A stretch of 64,000 nt of DNA from Torreya grandis. Lineage: Eukaryota > Streptophyta > Pinopsida > Cupressales > Taxaceae. The stretch lies in the NCBI GenBank assembly GCA_037957365.1, contig JARHVA010000667.1, forward strand, positions 2,124,001-2,188,000, given 5' to 3'. Below the pieces are notes generated by a model. The model saw only the letters and a program-made list of their open reading frames with translations. It was not told where the DNA came from and made no database searches. The position numbers and the translations under genes are program-made. Positions 32,566 through 42,837 of this stretch are shown one piece after another (position 1 is the first letter of the stretch; each line of letters begins with the position of its first letter).

Positions 32566-35343
32566 TGTTGGGTGAATATTTTGTCGTCAACTAACTGATG
32601 ACAAAATGGGTATATCAACCACAGTACAAGGAGATTTACGCCACAAAAAGTGTGGGTTTACCACATCTGGACGAGGTAAATCTCTCCTCTCATCAAGGGG
32701 AGGTTTCATATGAATATTTATACGCTAATGGTATATATATAAGTAAGCAAAAAATAACACTCGGGGTAGTATAACAACATCCATCTCTCTTTTTTCAGAG
32801 ATGATGTCCAAAGAACAAGAGAGAAATCCTGGTCGTTGGCTAAGAACATTCCTCTTCTTTCAAGAATGGTATCCAGCATAGAGTAGAAAATTCCCTGAAG
32901 TAGGTAACAAAGTCTACAAGGAAACCTACGTAAGCACAAAGTCTTCCGTTGTCTCTTTCGCTGATCCGGAATACGCATAACCGTAGAGTGAAACAAAGCA
33001 CAAAGTCTTCGCCTAAAACTACAAAGGATAAAAGGATCACCAAGATAAAAGTAGCTCAAAGTCTTTTTTCTATCTTTTAGAAACGTCCTCAGATAATATC
33101 AACACACACACTTTGTTTATTAAATCAAACAGATAAGAGATTATCAGGAAAGAGGACATAAGAACCCATTTCCTAAATAACACAAATTACTTCAATACAA
33201 AGTCTGAAATAAATCTGTTTCTCATTCATTCGATGAAATATGATTTACAAGTTGAGCACAAAGTCTCAAGAAGTGTCTCAATTTCAGCAGAGTTTGGGCT
33301 CTCAATTATCAGAGATCCATTTACAAAAGAGGTCTCCTCTATATATAGGGAGAAACCTTCAAAATTAAAAAGATTAAAATATTGAAAACCTAATCAAAGA
33401 TGAGTCAGCGTTGACTTTGGGATATTTTCTGAATTTTTCATATGTAATTACATATTACAAAAGTACACGTGAAAATGTCTCAAGTCAATTACAAAGTGCA
33501 TTTTGAATAAAGCATGGAAGAACAGCTTCAATCTTTATTTTCAGTCTTCTTCATTGTCTTCAACTTCTTCAGAGAAACTTCAGTGATCTGGAAGAACTTT
33601 TGTTGAAAAACGTCGATGAAGAGGGATCTTTTAGAGAAACTGCAGTAAGAATCATGATTGTGCAATTAGGAAAAAAATTAGCAATCTGAGAAAACTGCAC
33701 ATTTGATGATCACGATTAGGGAAATGCGCTTGAAAGGGATGAGGCGAGAGCAGGTCGAAAAGTAGAAGAAAATGGGAGCGGGCGCGGAAAATAAGAAAAA
33801 ATAAAAATTTCCTAGAGTTAGGAAAAACGGGGAGAAGGTATGTAGGGGCGGCAAAAATTGTCGCCCTTGCATATTGGATAAGTTCTTGTGCATAGGCGGC
33901 AAAAATTGCCGCCTGTGCACGTCAGGGAGAAAGTATGTTGGTGGCAATTTTTGCCGCCGACGCATGTTGAAAAAGAAGAACGTGTAAGGACGGCAAAAAT
34001 TGCCGCCCTCGCAGTTGGAGGAGAGGAGGAAACAGGGATGCATGGGCGGCAAAATTTGCTGCTCGTGCATGGAAGAGACCAAAAGATGTAAGGGTGGCAA
34101 AAATTGCCGCTCTTGCATACGGATGCAAACACTTGTCACATTCTGCTGAGTCATAACAGGACACGTGACGTTAGAAACCTTTGGGGGTTCTGCAAAAGAT
34201 GACACGTGGCGGCTTCCGATCTACTTTGTCTTTTTCCATCAGGCGCTTTTCCATGGGCTTTTCTCTTCAGTCGGGCTTTTCCTTTGACTGAGGCTGCCTT
34301 TGAGCTTTTGAACCATGTTGAACCATTGAACTTTGAACTCGTTCGGTCCAAAGTTCAATCGGTTCATTGGCTTATTCTGTGTCTTGCTCAAACACTGCTT
34401 CTTTTATCTTTCTAAGCTTTGGTTGAACCTTTGAACCTTGAACCCATTGAACCTTTTGGGTCAACAGTTCGATGGTTCATCCGTTGAAGCCCCTTTTTGT
34501 CCAAGTCCGTGGAAGTTCCTTTCTGCGTCTTTGTTCGAGCTTTTTCCGTCGGGCAAAATGCCCGAAAGAATTCCTTCAGACAAAAAGTCCGAAAGAAAGC
34601 TTCTGTGACTTAGCCGTTTGTTCTTCTTTGTTTCATCGGACTTTTCTCCAAGTGAATTCCTTCGGACAAAAAGTCCGAAGGAACTTTGCCTTAACATTTT
34701 TCCGAGAAAATCTTCCCGAGAGAATTCTTTCGGCCCCTTGGACTTAGCCGTTTCCATCGGACAAAAAGTCCGAAAGAATTGTTCCTTTTGGGCCTTTGAA
34801 CAAATCCGAAGGAATTTTGTCTTTCTTTGACCTTCGAACCAATGTTGCCTGCCCTCCACAAGGGCACTTGCCTTTTTCGCTTTGGGGCAGCCCCTTGAAC
34901 CTTTCGATTGAACCAACCGATTGAACCAACTTTGGTTCAACGGTTTAACGGTCCATTCTTCGTTATTTGGCAAAGTCCTTTGTTCTTTTGCACCAAGCAC
35001 GATGAACCAACTTGGGCGTTGAACCCATTGAACCTTTGAACCAAGGTGGTTCAAAGTTCAATGGTTCAAGTCTAAGTCCTTTATCATTTGCCGATTGAAA
35101 TCCTTTGATTGAACCGAGGCGCTGAACCAATCTTGGAAATGACTAAGTGCTAGAAACTTGTTCTTTGATTGAACTTGCCTGCAGAAGCTTTTTTTTTTTT
35201 ACCTGTTGAACCTGTGAATCCCCTTTACAAAAAAAGCTTAAAAATAAGGAATTTGAAAGCTCAAAACAAATTTTTAGAAGGGAAGAGAGAAATTTTGGTC
35301 TGTAGGTTGTCCCAAAAATGAGTGGCATTTTTTGGGGACAACA
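32566..35343 (-). repeat. 5' LTR of L3
   Basis: 2778 bp, colinear with 27251-29977. It carries a GGCGGC palindrome array (33844-34112), GACACGTGGCGG (34201) and the same palindromic modules. It differs by scattered substitutions and short indels such as an A-rich insertion near 33785-33812. Confidence 0.88.
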
Positions 35344-35548
35344 AGCATCTCTCACATCAAATCTCTCTATCAATCGATCTATAAACTCTGCATAGGAATG
35401 AATGTGATGATGACCAAGTGTCACAAGTCCATGATACCACCACTCGTGAGCTGACCCCTCTAAATGCAATGTGGCAAACTTAATTGCCTCCTCCTCTGGC
35501 ATCGGTCTCAATGACAAATAGTTGTCCAACTTTTGGACCCATGAACGT
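35344..35548 (-). repeat. Right copy of duplicated L2 gag segment flanking L3
   Basis: 205 bp, the partner of 27049-27250. Differences include GATCTATAAA against GATCTGTAAA, GAGCTGACC against GAGCTAACC and one extra CCT. Confidence 0.9.
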
Positions 35549-35991
35549 GCTGAAGACTTGTCATCATATATTGGCATGTTCACCTTACCAAAGGCATGTT
35601 GAAAGTCACTCCTACGAAAGTTGCGTGGATCATTACGAAGTGCATTCCTTCGGTTCCTGGAGTTCATGTATACATCAAATGGCCATTGGTCCCTCAAATC
35701 AAATGGCAAGGTACAATACTTACGATATGCATCTCTAGACTCCTCACAATAAGTGATTGCTGCATCCATCTGTGGCGGTGTATGTATTTCCTCCCTTTGC
35801 GTTAAGGTAGGGAAAAGAGGTCTAGAAGCTGAAGCTCTAGAGGCCTCACCCTGCTGGTCATCTCTCCTCGGATTAGTATCATTGCCATTCACCGTACTAT
35901 GTTCACCTGTATTCTGATTCTGTGTGTTGGTATTCTGTTGCTGATCCATCTTAGCTATCATCTGTGTTACTAAGTCAATTAGCACATCCAT
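35344..35991 (-). pseudogene. L2 gag, N-terminal part
   Basis: 216 codons from an ATG at 35991 to the L3 LTR. It has a polar Gln/Asn-rich start (MDVLIDLVTQMIAKMDQQ), then a Gag core with PFDVYMNSRNRRNALRNDP, SWVQKLDNYLSLRPMPEEE and HEWWYHG. The same frame stays open upstream past a TGA to an earlier ATG near 36060, so the true start may be higher. The part 35344-35548 duplicates the beginning of the other gag piece. Confidence 0.85.
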
Positions 35992-36178
35992 TTTCCTGCC
36001 ATCAACCCCTGTATTATTTCAACCTTCATTCCTAGGTGGGCTGCCTTGTCCTTTATCACCCATAGGACCCTGCTGTATATTTCTTTCCAATTTCGCTCTT
36101 CTGCGTGTATAGTACCTGTGAGGCCTAACTTCGTGTGGCTGCATGCAAGAATGAACCCACTAGGATGGCAAGATGTTA

Positions 36179-36190
36179 GCTCTGATACCA
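36179..36190 (-). other. Primer binding site of L2 (initiator tRNA-Met)
   Basis: Minus strand TGGTATCAGAGC, one base from the 5' LTR. This is the standard plant retrotransposon initiator-Met primer site. Confidence 0.95.
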
Positions 36191-36191
36191 C

Positions 36192-37683
36192 TGTACAATC
36201 CCCAACCAATAGTGACTGAAATTTGTCAAATTTTTTTGAGTTTGATGCTTGGGAAGTTTGTCAAACACTTGCTGGTCTGTATTTTCAGTTTACTGGTCTA
36301 ATTGATTTTCAATGTGTTTTGCAGAGATTTTTACTAGTCTTGAACAATAGATTTATAAACAAAGTAGATAATATAGCAATAATAAACAATGCAAATTGTA
36401 GCCAACTCAATGCCTTTTAATTCAATTTTATGAGTACAAATCAGTCTGATATAAATGTGCTTCAGACTTACAATAAAGGGCAAAATGATTACATACAAGC
36501 AATAAGATAAGAGGAACCTGATTACAAATGGTGTAGATGAGTCCCCTTCAACACGGAATGATGAATGCCTCCAAATGATGTAAATTTCTGAGTTGTCTTC
36601 AGACTTGCAGAGATCAGATCAGACCCTAATATTGTCACAAATCATGCACCAGATGCCACCAAACTGAATGGGAAGGTTCCTTGAGGCTGGCCGCTCCTTT
36701 TGGGGTGTGTATGATATTTTTTGGAAGCCTCTAAGACCAAAATCGACCCCTCACTAAGTTGCAGACCTGAACTTTGTTGGAGGATGAAATATAAATAAAT
36801 TGCAATGATATAGACCCCCAAACTGCCCTTAATATCTTCCTCTATCCCAGCCGCTCCTCCTCAAATGGTTGGATGTTGGAAATATGGCTTCATCAAAGCA
36901 AATCAAACCAATATGTGAAGTCTGAAGTAAATTTGCAGACCTGCAATTCTTCAACAATGGCCTTCTAAACTCCCACGAATTGCTCCACAAGTGCCACCAA
37001 TGCCTTCTATAGACAAGGCCGATCCCAAAGAAGGTTCTAACAAGTCCAAACTCCCTCATACATGATCAAATCGAATTCTTTCATGGCTGCCATGTAACTT
37101 GCAATATTATTTCTTCAAAAACCAATTCTCCAAACCCTAGCAATGAAGTCCAAATGAAGAAGCTGAGTACTCCTTCCTCTATTGCAACCCTTAAGGTGAT
37201 ATTTCACACCTTCAGTTATGCCTTCAATGGAGTTGTTCGTCTCCAATAAAATTCTGCAAAAACCCTAGGCTCCACAATCACACAATGATCAAATACTCAA
37301 CATAAGATGATTAAAAGCTTGCCCAAGGGTCTTATTTGTACTTTTTCTTTAACCTCTCCAAGAAGCTTCTAGAATTATATTTTAATTTATTTTATATTCC
37401 CCTTTTATAAAATTACTTTATTTTAAAAATAAAGTTATAACTTCATAGAGTAACTTTATAACACTAAATTATAAAGTTACACCCTTTAGGTGTCGAAGCT
37501 TCCATAAACCCAAGGGGAACACCTCAAAACGATCATGTAGAGCCCACCAAAAAATGGATAACTGCCGACTGGACCCTCTATCCATCTCGCCTTAGCCTAC
37601 GAGGGTCGATAATAGGCCTACGAGGGTTGATAATAGGCTAAACTTGTCCAAGATGTAATGTCTATAGAGAAGGGGACATTACA
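36192..37683 (-). repeat. 5' LTR of L2
   Basis: 1492 bp. It is longer than its partner partly because GGCCTACGAGGGTTGATAAT near 37614-37634 is a tandem duplication of the neighbouring sequence. Confidence 0.93.
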
Positions 37684-37688
37684 AATCC

Positions 37689-38237
37689 ACCAATAAGGAT
37701 TTGATCAGGATTATCAAGAAAACAATGGAGGAGAATCAGAAGACTTGGCATGCCAAGTTGAAAACAGCCCTGTGGGCAGATAGGGTCACTCCAAAGAGGG
37801 CAATCGGTAACTCGCCGTACACGCTCGTATATGGAAGGGAAGCTAGGCTTCCTCTTTCACTTGAATTGCCAGCCTTGGACCTCGCTCACCAACTGCAATT
37901 AGGAGAAGGCAATAGCATGGAGGTTAGGCTATGTGAGCTGATGGAGCTTCAAGAGACAAGAGACCAGGCTATGGCTTCTATGACCAGCCGCCAACAACAG
38001 ACGAAGAAACACTTCGACAAGAGATCTTCATCAAAAGGTTTCTCTGAAAGAGACATCGTCTTGAAATGGGATGCGGACTGAGCTAAGCCTGGAAAGCACG
38101 CGAAGTTCGATGCCCTATGGAGTGGTCCATACGTCATCACTCAGTGCAAACAGCACAATGCATTCCAACTCTCCAGGTTGGATGGTGAAGAATTGTATAT
38201 CCTAGTAAATGGGATACATCTTAAGCATTTTCACTGA
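37689..38237 (+). pseudogene. L1 integrase, C-terminal part
   Basis: The frame continues from 21685: LIRIIKKTMEENQKTWHAKL, then RAIGNSPYTLVYGREARLPL, a typical integrase tail, then a GPY-type end FDALWSGPYVI and VNGIHLKHFH before TGA 38235-38237. One internal TGA (38079-38081, WDAD-stop-AKPG) replaces an expected Arg, a CGA to TGA change. Confidence 0.88.
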
Positions 38238-38493
38238 GCCCTTCTCCCACCATGTATATATTTTCCTTGTTTTTTCCTGTTTTCGCTAAATACTTTTGCA
38301 CATGTTAGTAGTTTTCTTAGTCTTGTGTGTGTTTTCGTTTCCTTTTGGGGGTAAAACCTTCGTGATTGATTCTTGGATATCTTAAGGCGGTTGCTAACTC
38401 TTTCAAAGCTACATCTCGACCCCATGCCCAATGGACTTTGAGGCTACTGGTTTCTAAGCATAGCAGGCATGCTTCCCCTGGAAATCGCCAAAT
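38238..38493 (+). other. L1 3' untranslated region
   Basis: This lies between the integrase stop and the 3' LTR. It resembles the corresponding part of element X (2286-2560, minus strand), including CTTGTGTGTGTTTTC and AAGCATAGCAGGCATGCTTCC. No clean polypurine tract is seen before the LTR. Confidence 0.65.
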
Positions 38494-41017
38494 TGTTGAC
38501 CATTTTGGTCCTGCAAGCCAAAATCGGTCTCCTTCTTCCCCTGCTGTTCTAAGCCAGTTCAAAATTTGATTTTTTGCACAAGTTTTTCGGCAAAAAAAGG
38601 GACCAGTTCAGTGGTTCGATGTCGGGATCCAATGGTATGATCTTTTCAAGAATTTTGAACTTGAACCTTGAAACATTATTAGTTCAATGAGTTGGTTCAG
38701 TTCAATTGGTTCAATCGATTGGTTCAATGAGTTGGTTTAGTTCAATTGGTTCAATGAGTTGGTTCAGTTCAATTGGTTCAATTGGTTGGTTCACTCAGTC
38801 GGTTCAATGTTTTGGTTCAATCAGCCAGTTCAAGTGATTGGTTCAACGTTTGGTTCAAACGGGTTGGTTCAAGCAATGGTTCAATTGGAAAGTTCAAAGG
38901 AGTTTTCCAAAAGCTCGAAGGACAAGTGCCCTTGCGGAGGGCACTTAGGCAACAAAAGGACCTTTGCAATTTTTTCGAAAGGCAATTTTAGAGGCCAAAC
39001 AGCGCTTGCGGAGGGCAGTCAAGCATAAAATGGACCATTCCAGTGCCCTTGCGGAGGGCAGTTTCGGACCCAAGTGCCCTTGCGGAGGGCAGAGAACACT
39101 TGCAAAGGGATCAAAGAGAAGGCTAAAAAAGTAAGTTTTTCTTTGAAAAAGGGAACAAGGCAGAAAAATTGGAATTCCTTCAGATTTGTTCAAGGCAAGA
39201 GATGGAGAATTTCTTCGGACAAAATGCCCGAAGGAATTCCTTTGGAAATTTTGTCCGAAGAAATTCATAAGGCAAAAACAATGTCTTTTCGAGAAGATTT
39301 TCCGCGAAAAAGAGACAGGTTGAATTCTTTCAAACAAAAAGTTTGAAGGAATTCGCTCGAAAGAAAAGGGGCCCGAGGGAATAAAATGAAGAATTCAAAG
39401 GAAGATATCCTTCGGACATTTTGTCCGAAGGATTTCAAGAGCAAGGCCGCCAAAGGACCCCGAAGGGCAGGTGCCCTTGCGGGGGACTATAGGCTGTCGA
39501 AAGAAAGACACTTCTCCAAAGCCGAAGGGACACCTTCCCTTTGGGAGGGTCCAAAGCAAAAGCCCGAAGGAAAAGAAGCAAAAAAGGCCGAAGCAAAGGA
39601 AAAAGCCGAAGGAATTGACCAAGGGATGACGGCCCTGCGGACGTCAAAGTTGAGCACCATGAATTAGCCGTTGGCTTTCAAATGGTGACGGGCCCAAGAA
39701 TGTCAATTTTACGGCAATAAAATAGCCATTGATCTTTAAACACTTGAGTGCCAACCAGAAGGGAGCCCAAAGAGCTAAGAGAGGAAAAGACAAAACCAGG
39801 AAAAGACGACGATGGGAAAAGACAAAAGAATGAACTCAATAACCTGCTGATGAAAGGACCCAAAGAGCCAAAGAAGTATCAGAGGATAGCCCTCGAGGGT
39901 CGAAGGAGACATAAAAGACAAAGCTAAGAAGAGACAAAAGAGCCAAGTGCAGAAACGGACAAAACAGTCCAAGTGGCAAAGGAAAGTGTCGACTCAAGGA
40001 GTTACTCCAGCGGTTGACACAGTGCCTGCCAAGTGGTCATCAAGGGGCGCGAACAGTGAACGGCGCAACCCGTTTTTCTTCATTTTGCATTGATGAGCAA
40101 AAAAACTGCGTAAATGCCTTCAGGGAGCGGTCTTGTTTGTAGACAAACGGCGCGGCCTATATGTTTTAAACGCCTAAAGTCAAAATCGGAGACGACATAG
40201 TGTTATCTTTCAGTGGCTTCTTCTTTCCAACGCTCTCAGCACACATGGGCCACTTGTCAAAGGGCGCCAAAGTCTTTTCCAAAAAGGGCGCTTTTGTTTT
40301 CTTCTTCTCTATATATATTGTAACTTCTCATTTGAGAAAGATATCTCTCATATTGTAAGGCGAAGCCTTGCCAATTTTCACCTAGAATCAATAGGATACG
40401 CATTTTTTACCTCTATTCTGGTTGGATATATCTCTGAGTGTGTCTGAGTGTTAGTCTTGTGTTCAGTCATTGCTTCATAATGCTTTCACAGGCTTGATAC
40501 CAATACACCTGGTATAGACAAAGCGCCATTCCTGTAGGTGACAAGAAGAGCTGTATCTGGAGCGCAGAAGCAGAAGGAGGTTACTAGACAGTGTGCTTTG
40601 CCTACAACGCCTATGGTAAGTTTCTTTTCTGTGTGTTTCCATTAAAGCCTCCCTGTCAAGCTCCCTGCAGTCTGGTCCTTTTACCAGTTAAAGTGTATGT
40701 GTTCTTATGGTTCAGAGTGTGAGTGTGAGTAGATCAAACTTGTTTGGTTCATCACCCTCTTAGGTTAGGTTTTGTTTTTTAGTAATCATTTTCTCTTTTC
40801 ACCGCCGCCCCCCTCCCCCCCCCCCCCCCGCCGCCCAATATATATATGTATTAGCAACTTACTGGAATAACTCAGATGCATCAAAGGGAGCTAGCCCTTA
40901 TCTAGAAACTCTTTTCTCAGTTTTGCCATACCCACAGGCAAGAGAGGGGTTTCCATTTTGCCGCGTGGAAGAGAGAAGCTCAGTCTTCTCTGAAGGGTGC
41001 AATCCACTGCATCAACA
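38494..41017 (+). repeat. 3' LTR of L1
   Basis: 2524 bp, begins TGTTGACCATTTTGG and ends GCATCAACA, followed by GGTAG. Same layout as the 5' LTR. It contains a long C-rich tract (40803-40836) where the 5' LTR has only a short run. Confidence 0.9.
40803..40836 (+). repeat. C-rich tract in the L1 3' LTR
   Basis: About 34 bases, nearly all C with a few G and one T. Other family A LTRs have 6-10 C (or G when antisense) here, for example 13602-13608 and 53054-53060. The expansion is specific to this copy, or an assembly artefact. Confidence 0.7.
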
Positions 41018-41022
41018 GGTAG

Positions 41023-42489
41023 AAGAGAGCAAACTTTGGGAGAAAGCTTTGAAAGCCTCCTTGGCATGATGAGGCGAATTTTGTGTGTGAGAATAAGCTT
41101 GTTGAATCTTTGTGTATGTGAGGAAGAGATAGTGTGTTGAAGCTTTTGTATGTGAGGATTATGTGTTGAGATTTGATGAGAATATTGAGATATTTATTGA
41201 TTTTATGAGTTGATTATGAGTGATTGAGGATATATGTATTGTTGAATCCATTGTGTGGTTGGAGGCCACATCACTTTTGGACATGAAGCTTTTGAAGATC
41301 CTTAGCCTATTTGTCCTTTGTTTTCCAAGGCTAAGGGAAGTTGAAGAAAGAGGAAACATGTTCTAATTGTAAAATTCAAAAATTTGTTTTATTGTCTAAC
41401 TTTCACTTAAGTTGTGGCCTTTTGAGGGTCATGGGCACCCAAGACCTTATGTGAGGGTTATAAAGTATTATTTTCTTTTAAAAAGTTGAGTTTCCCTCCA
41501 AAAATGCAATGCCCCTCTTGGAGAGAATGATATATAAAGGGAATGGAGCATTCATTGAAGGACATGTTTTATGTTTGATAATAAAAATTACAAGCTTGAA
41601 CACAAAACGCTTAACTTGAACATTGAGGACAAAAACCTTCAATGGAAGTTGGAGCAAGGATGGAAACCCTTATACTCAACTAGGGTATTCTCATTCAGGT
41701 GATTGCATTGAACTTCAATGGTTGGATTTGCAACAAACACTATTTCTAAGACAGTGAATATACCTAGGGCAGTGCCTAGGGTTTTGAGAGGAAAATTGTA
41801 GGTTTTGGGGCATTCTTCAAGGGGTTTTGAGCATCAAGAGGGCTGCATTTAATCCCTAGTCCAGCAGCGATTTACTTCTGCAGTGGGGCGACCCATTTGG
41901 GGTCGTTGTGGGTCATGTTGTGAGGCCCTTGAGGGTCAAAAACAGAAATCTGAATTATACTACAATTTTGGTATTTTTTATGCTATTTTACACATGCATA
42001 TTTGAGGGAAAAGATTACCAAAACTATGGTTTTCATTTGCAATTAATATTCTGAATTTATTATAATATTTTTAACTTTGGCGATTTGGGGAGAGCGACCA
42101 AATCAAGGGTTTTGGGACACTTTCAGTTCTATAAATATACTGATATTTTTCTAATAATTTTCAGCCCTTGAACTTGGTAAAATTCAGGTTTTTGGATGGT
42201 TTTTTATTGGCTGAATTATTGGATTATTTTCTATAATTTTGTGGAGCTTTGAATAATTAATTTTATGCCAATTTGGAGCATTTCTAGTGTTCTGAAATTA
42301 TTTGCAGTAGCTAGGGTTTGAATAATTTATTTATAAATTGTGTGAAAGCTTGTTAATCAGGGTTGCAAAGAAAAATTAGAATTTTGTAATTGATTGGTTA
42401 GGGTTTCATATTCAAAATTTTGGCTAATTTTGAGTGGGGTTAGTTGGCAAACCCTTGATTTAAAAATATTCCACAAAAGGGACATTACA
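41023..42489 (+). repeat. Right part of the split solo LTR
   Basis: This is the continuation of 10785-11333 after removal of L1. It ends GGGACATTACA. I see no gene; the ORFs here are short and patternless. Confidence 0.65.
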
Positions 42490-42837
42490 GAGGCTTTCAA
42501 ACATGCAAATGTTTCATTGTGAGAAAAATTATTTACAGATAAATACAATACCAATTGGCTGAGCCATTTGTCTACTTCGTTTGCGTCAAATTTTCCCTCA
42601 AAAAAGAAATATCAAATTTCACTTGTACCTTAAAGGGTTTCAGGCCCCGGAGAAGCTTGCTTGACACTGAGGTGGGCATTGCAAGCATGATTTGTAAAAT
42701 AATATTGGATAATTGTGCTATCATATCTGGCCTTTACTTTTCATGGGCTTTGTTGAGCAATAAAAGGAAAGGATCTCATGTGCCCTCTTTTGAACATCTG
42801 AGATTGTTTCAAGCAACAAGATAATCCAAAAAGTCAT
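42490..42837 (-). pseudogene. gag remnant of old element L0, N-terminal side
   Basis: The minus strand reads FFEGKFDANEVDKWLSQLVL and SHNETFACLKAS, the start of a Ty3/gypsy Gag core (family pattern F-G-x-DxxxxxxWLxxxxxF, then E..K..xAxxxL). It stops at 42490, where the next residue of the core is found at 10784. A TGA lies just upstream of FFEGK. The region from about 42650 to 42837 shows no clear Gag motif. Confidence 0.65.

Larger units (their letters stand above)
27251..35343 (-). mobile_element. Element L3: Tat-like deletion derivative in L2 gag
   Basis: LTRs 27251-29977 and 32566-35343 start TGTTGGGTGA and end GGACAACA on the plus strand. The tRNA-Arg primer site (32543-32559) sets the minus orientation. 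The internal 2.59 kb keeps gag, half of an archaeal-type RNase H and the last residues of integrase. Protease, RT, RT-linked RNase H and the catalytic integrase are missing, so it is non-autonomous. It lies in L2 gag, flanked by a 202/205-bp duplication of host sequence. Confidence 0.88.
21686..37683 (-). mobile_element. Element L2: chromovirus (Ty3/gypsy with chromodomain)
   Basis: LTRs (21686-23158 and 36192-37683) begin TGTACAATCC and end GGGACATTACA on the plus strand. Target duplication is AATCT (21681-21685) against AATCC (37684-37688). An initiator tRNA-Met primer site (36179-36190) and a purine tract (23159-23170) set the minus orientation. Coding order is gag, zinc knuckle, protease, RT, RNase H, integrase, chromodomain. 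Its gag holds element L3 (27251-35343). LTRs differ by a few percent by eye, so it is younger than its host L1. Confidence 0.93.
11334..41017 (+). mobile_element. Element L1: Tat-like Ty3/gypsy retrotransposon with nested insertions
   Basis: LTRs are at 11334-13788 and 38494-41017. The 5-bp target duplication GGTAG (11329-11333 and 41018-41022) is perfect. Removing later insertions leaves gag, protease, archaeal-type RNase H, reverse transcriptase, degenerate RNase H and integrase on the plus strand. The extra RNase H and the loss of catalytic residues in the RT-linked RNase H are the Tat-lineage pattern. The first 200 bp of the two LTRs differ at roughly 4-5% of positions by eye. Many stops and frame breaks show it is dead. 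Later insertions are the solo LTR at 16272-18691 and element L2 at 21686-37683. Confidence 0.88.
10785..42489 (+). mobile_element. Solo LTR split by the insertion of L1
   Basis: The two outer parts, 10785-11333 and 41023-42489, add up to about 2016 bp. They start TGTCATGTCCC and end GGGACATTACA, a near-perfect terminal inverted repeat. Flanks GAAGC and GAGGC differ by one base and fit a 5-bp target duplication. A TATA box (TATAAAA, 11290-11296) gives the plus orientation. There is no internal region, so it is a solo LTR formed by recombination between two LTRs. It sits in the gag of L0 and was later hit by L1. Confidence 0.75.
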
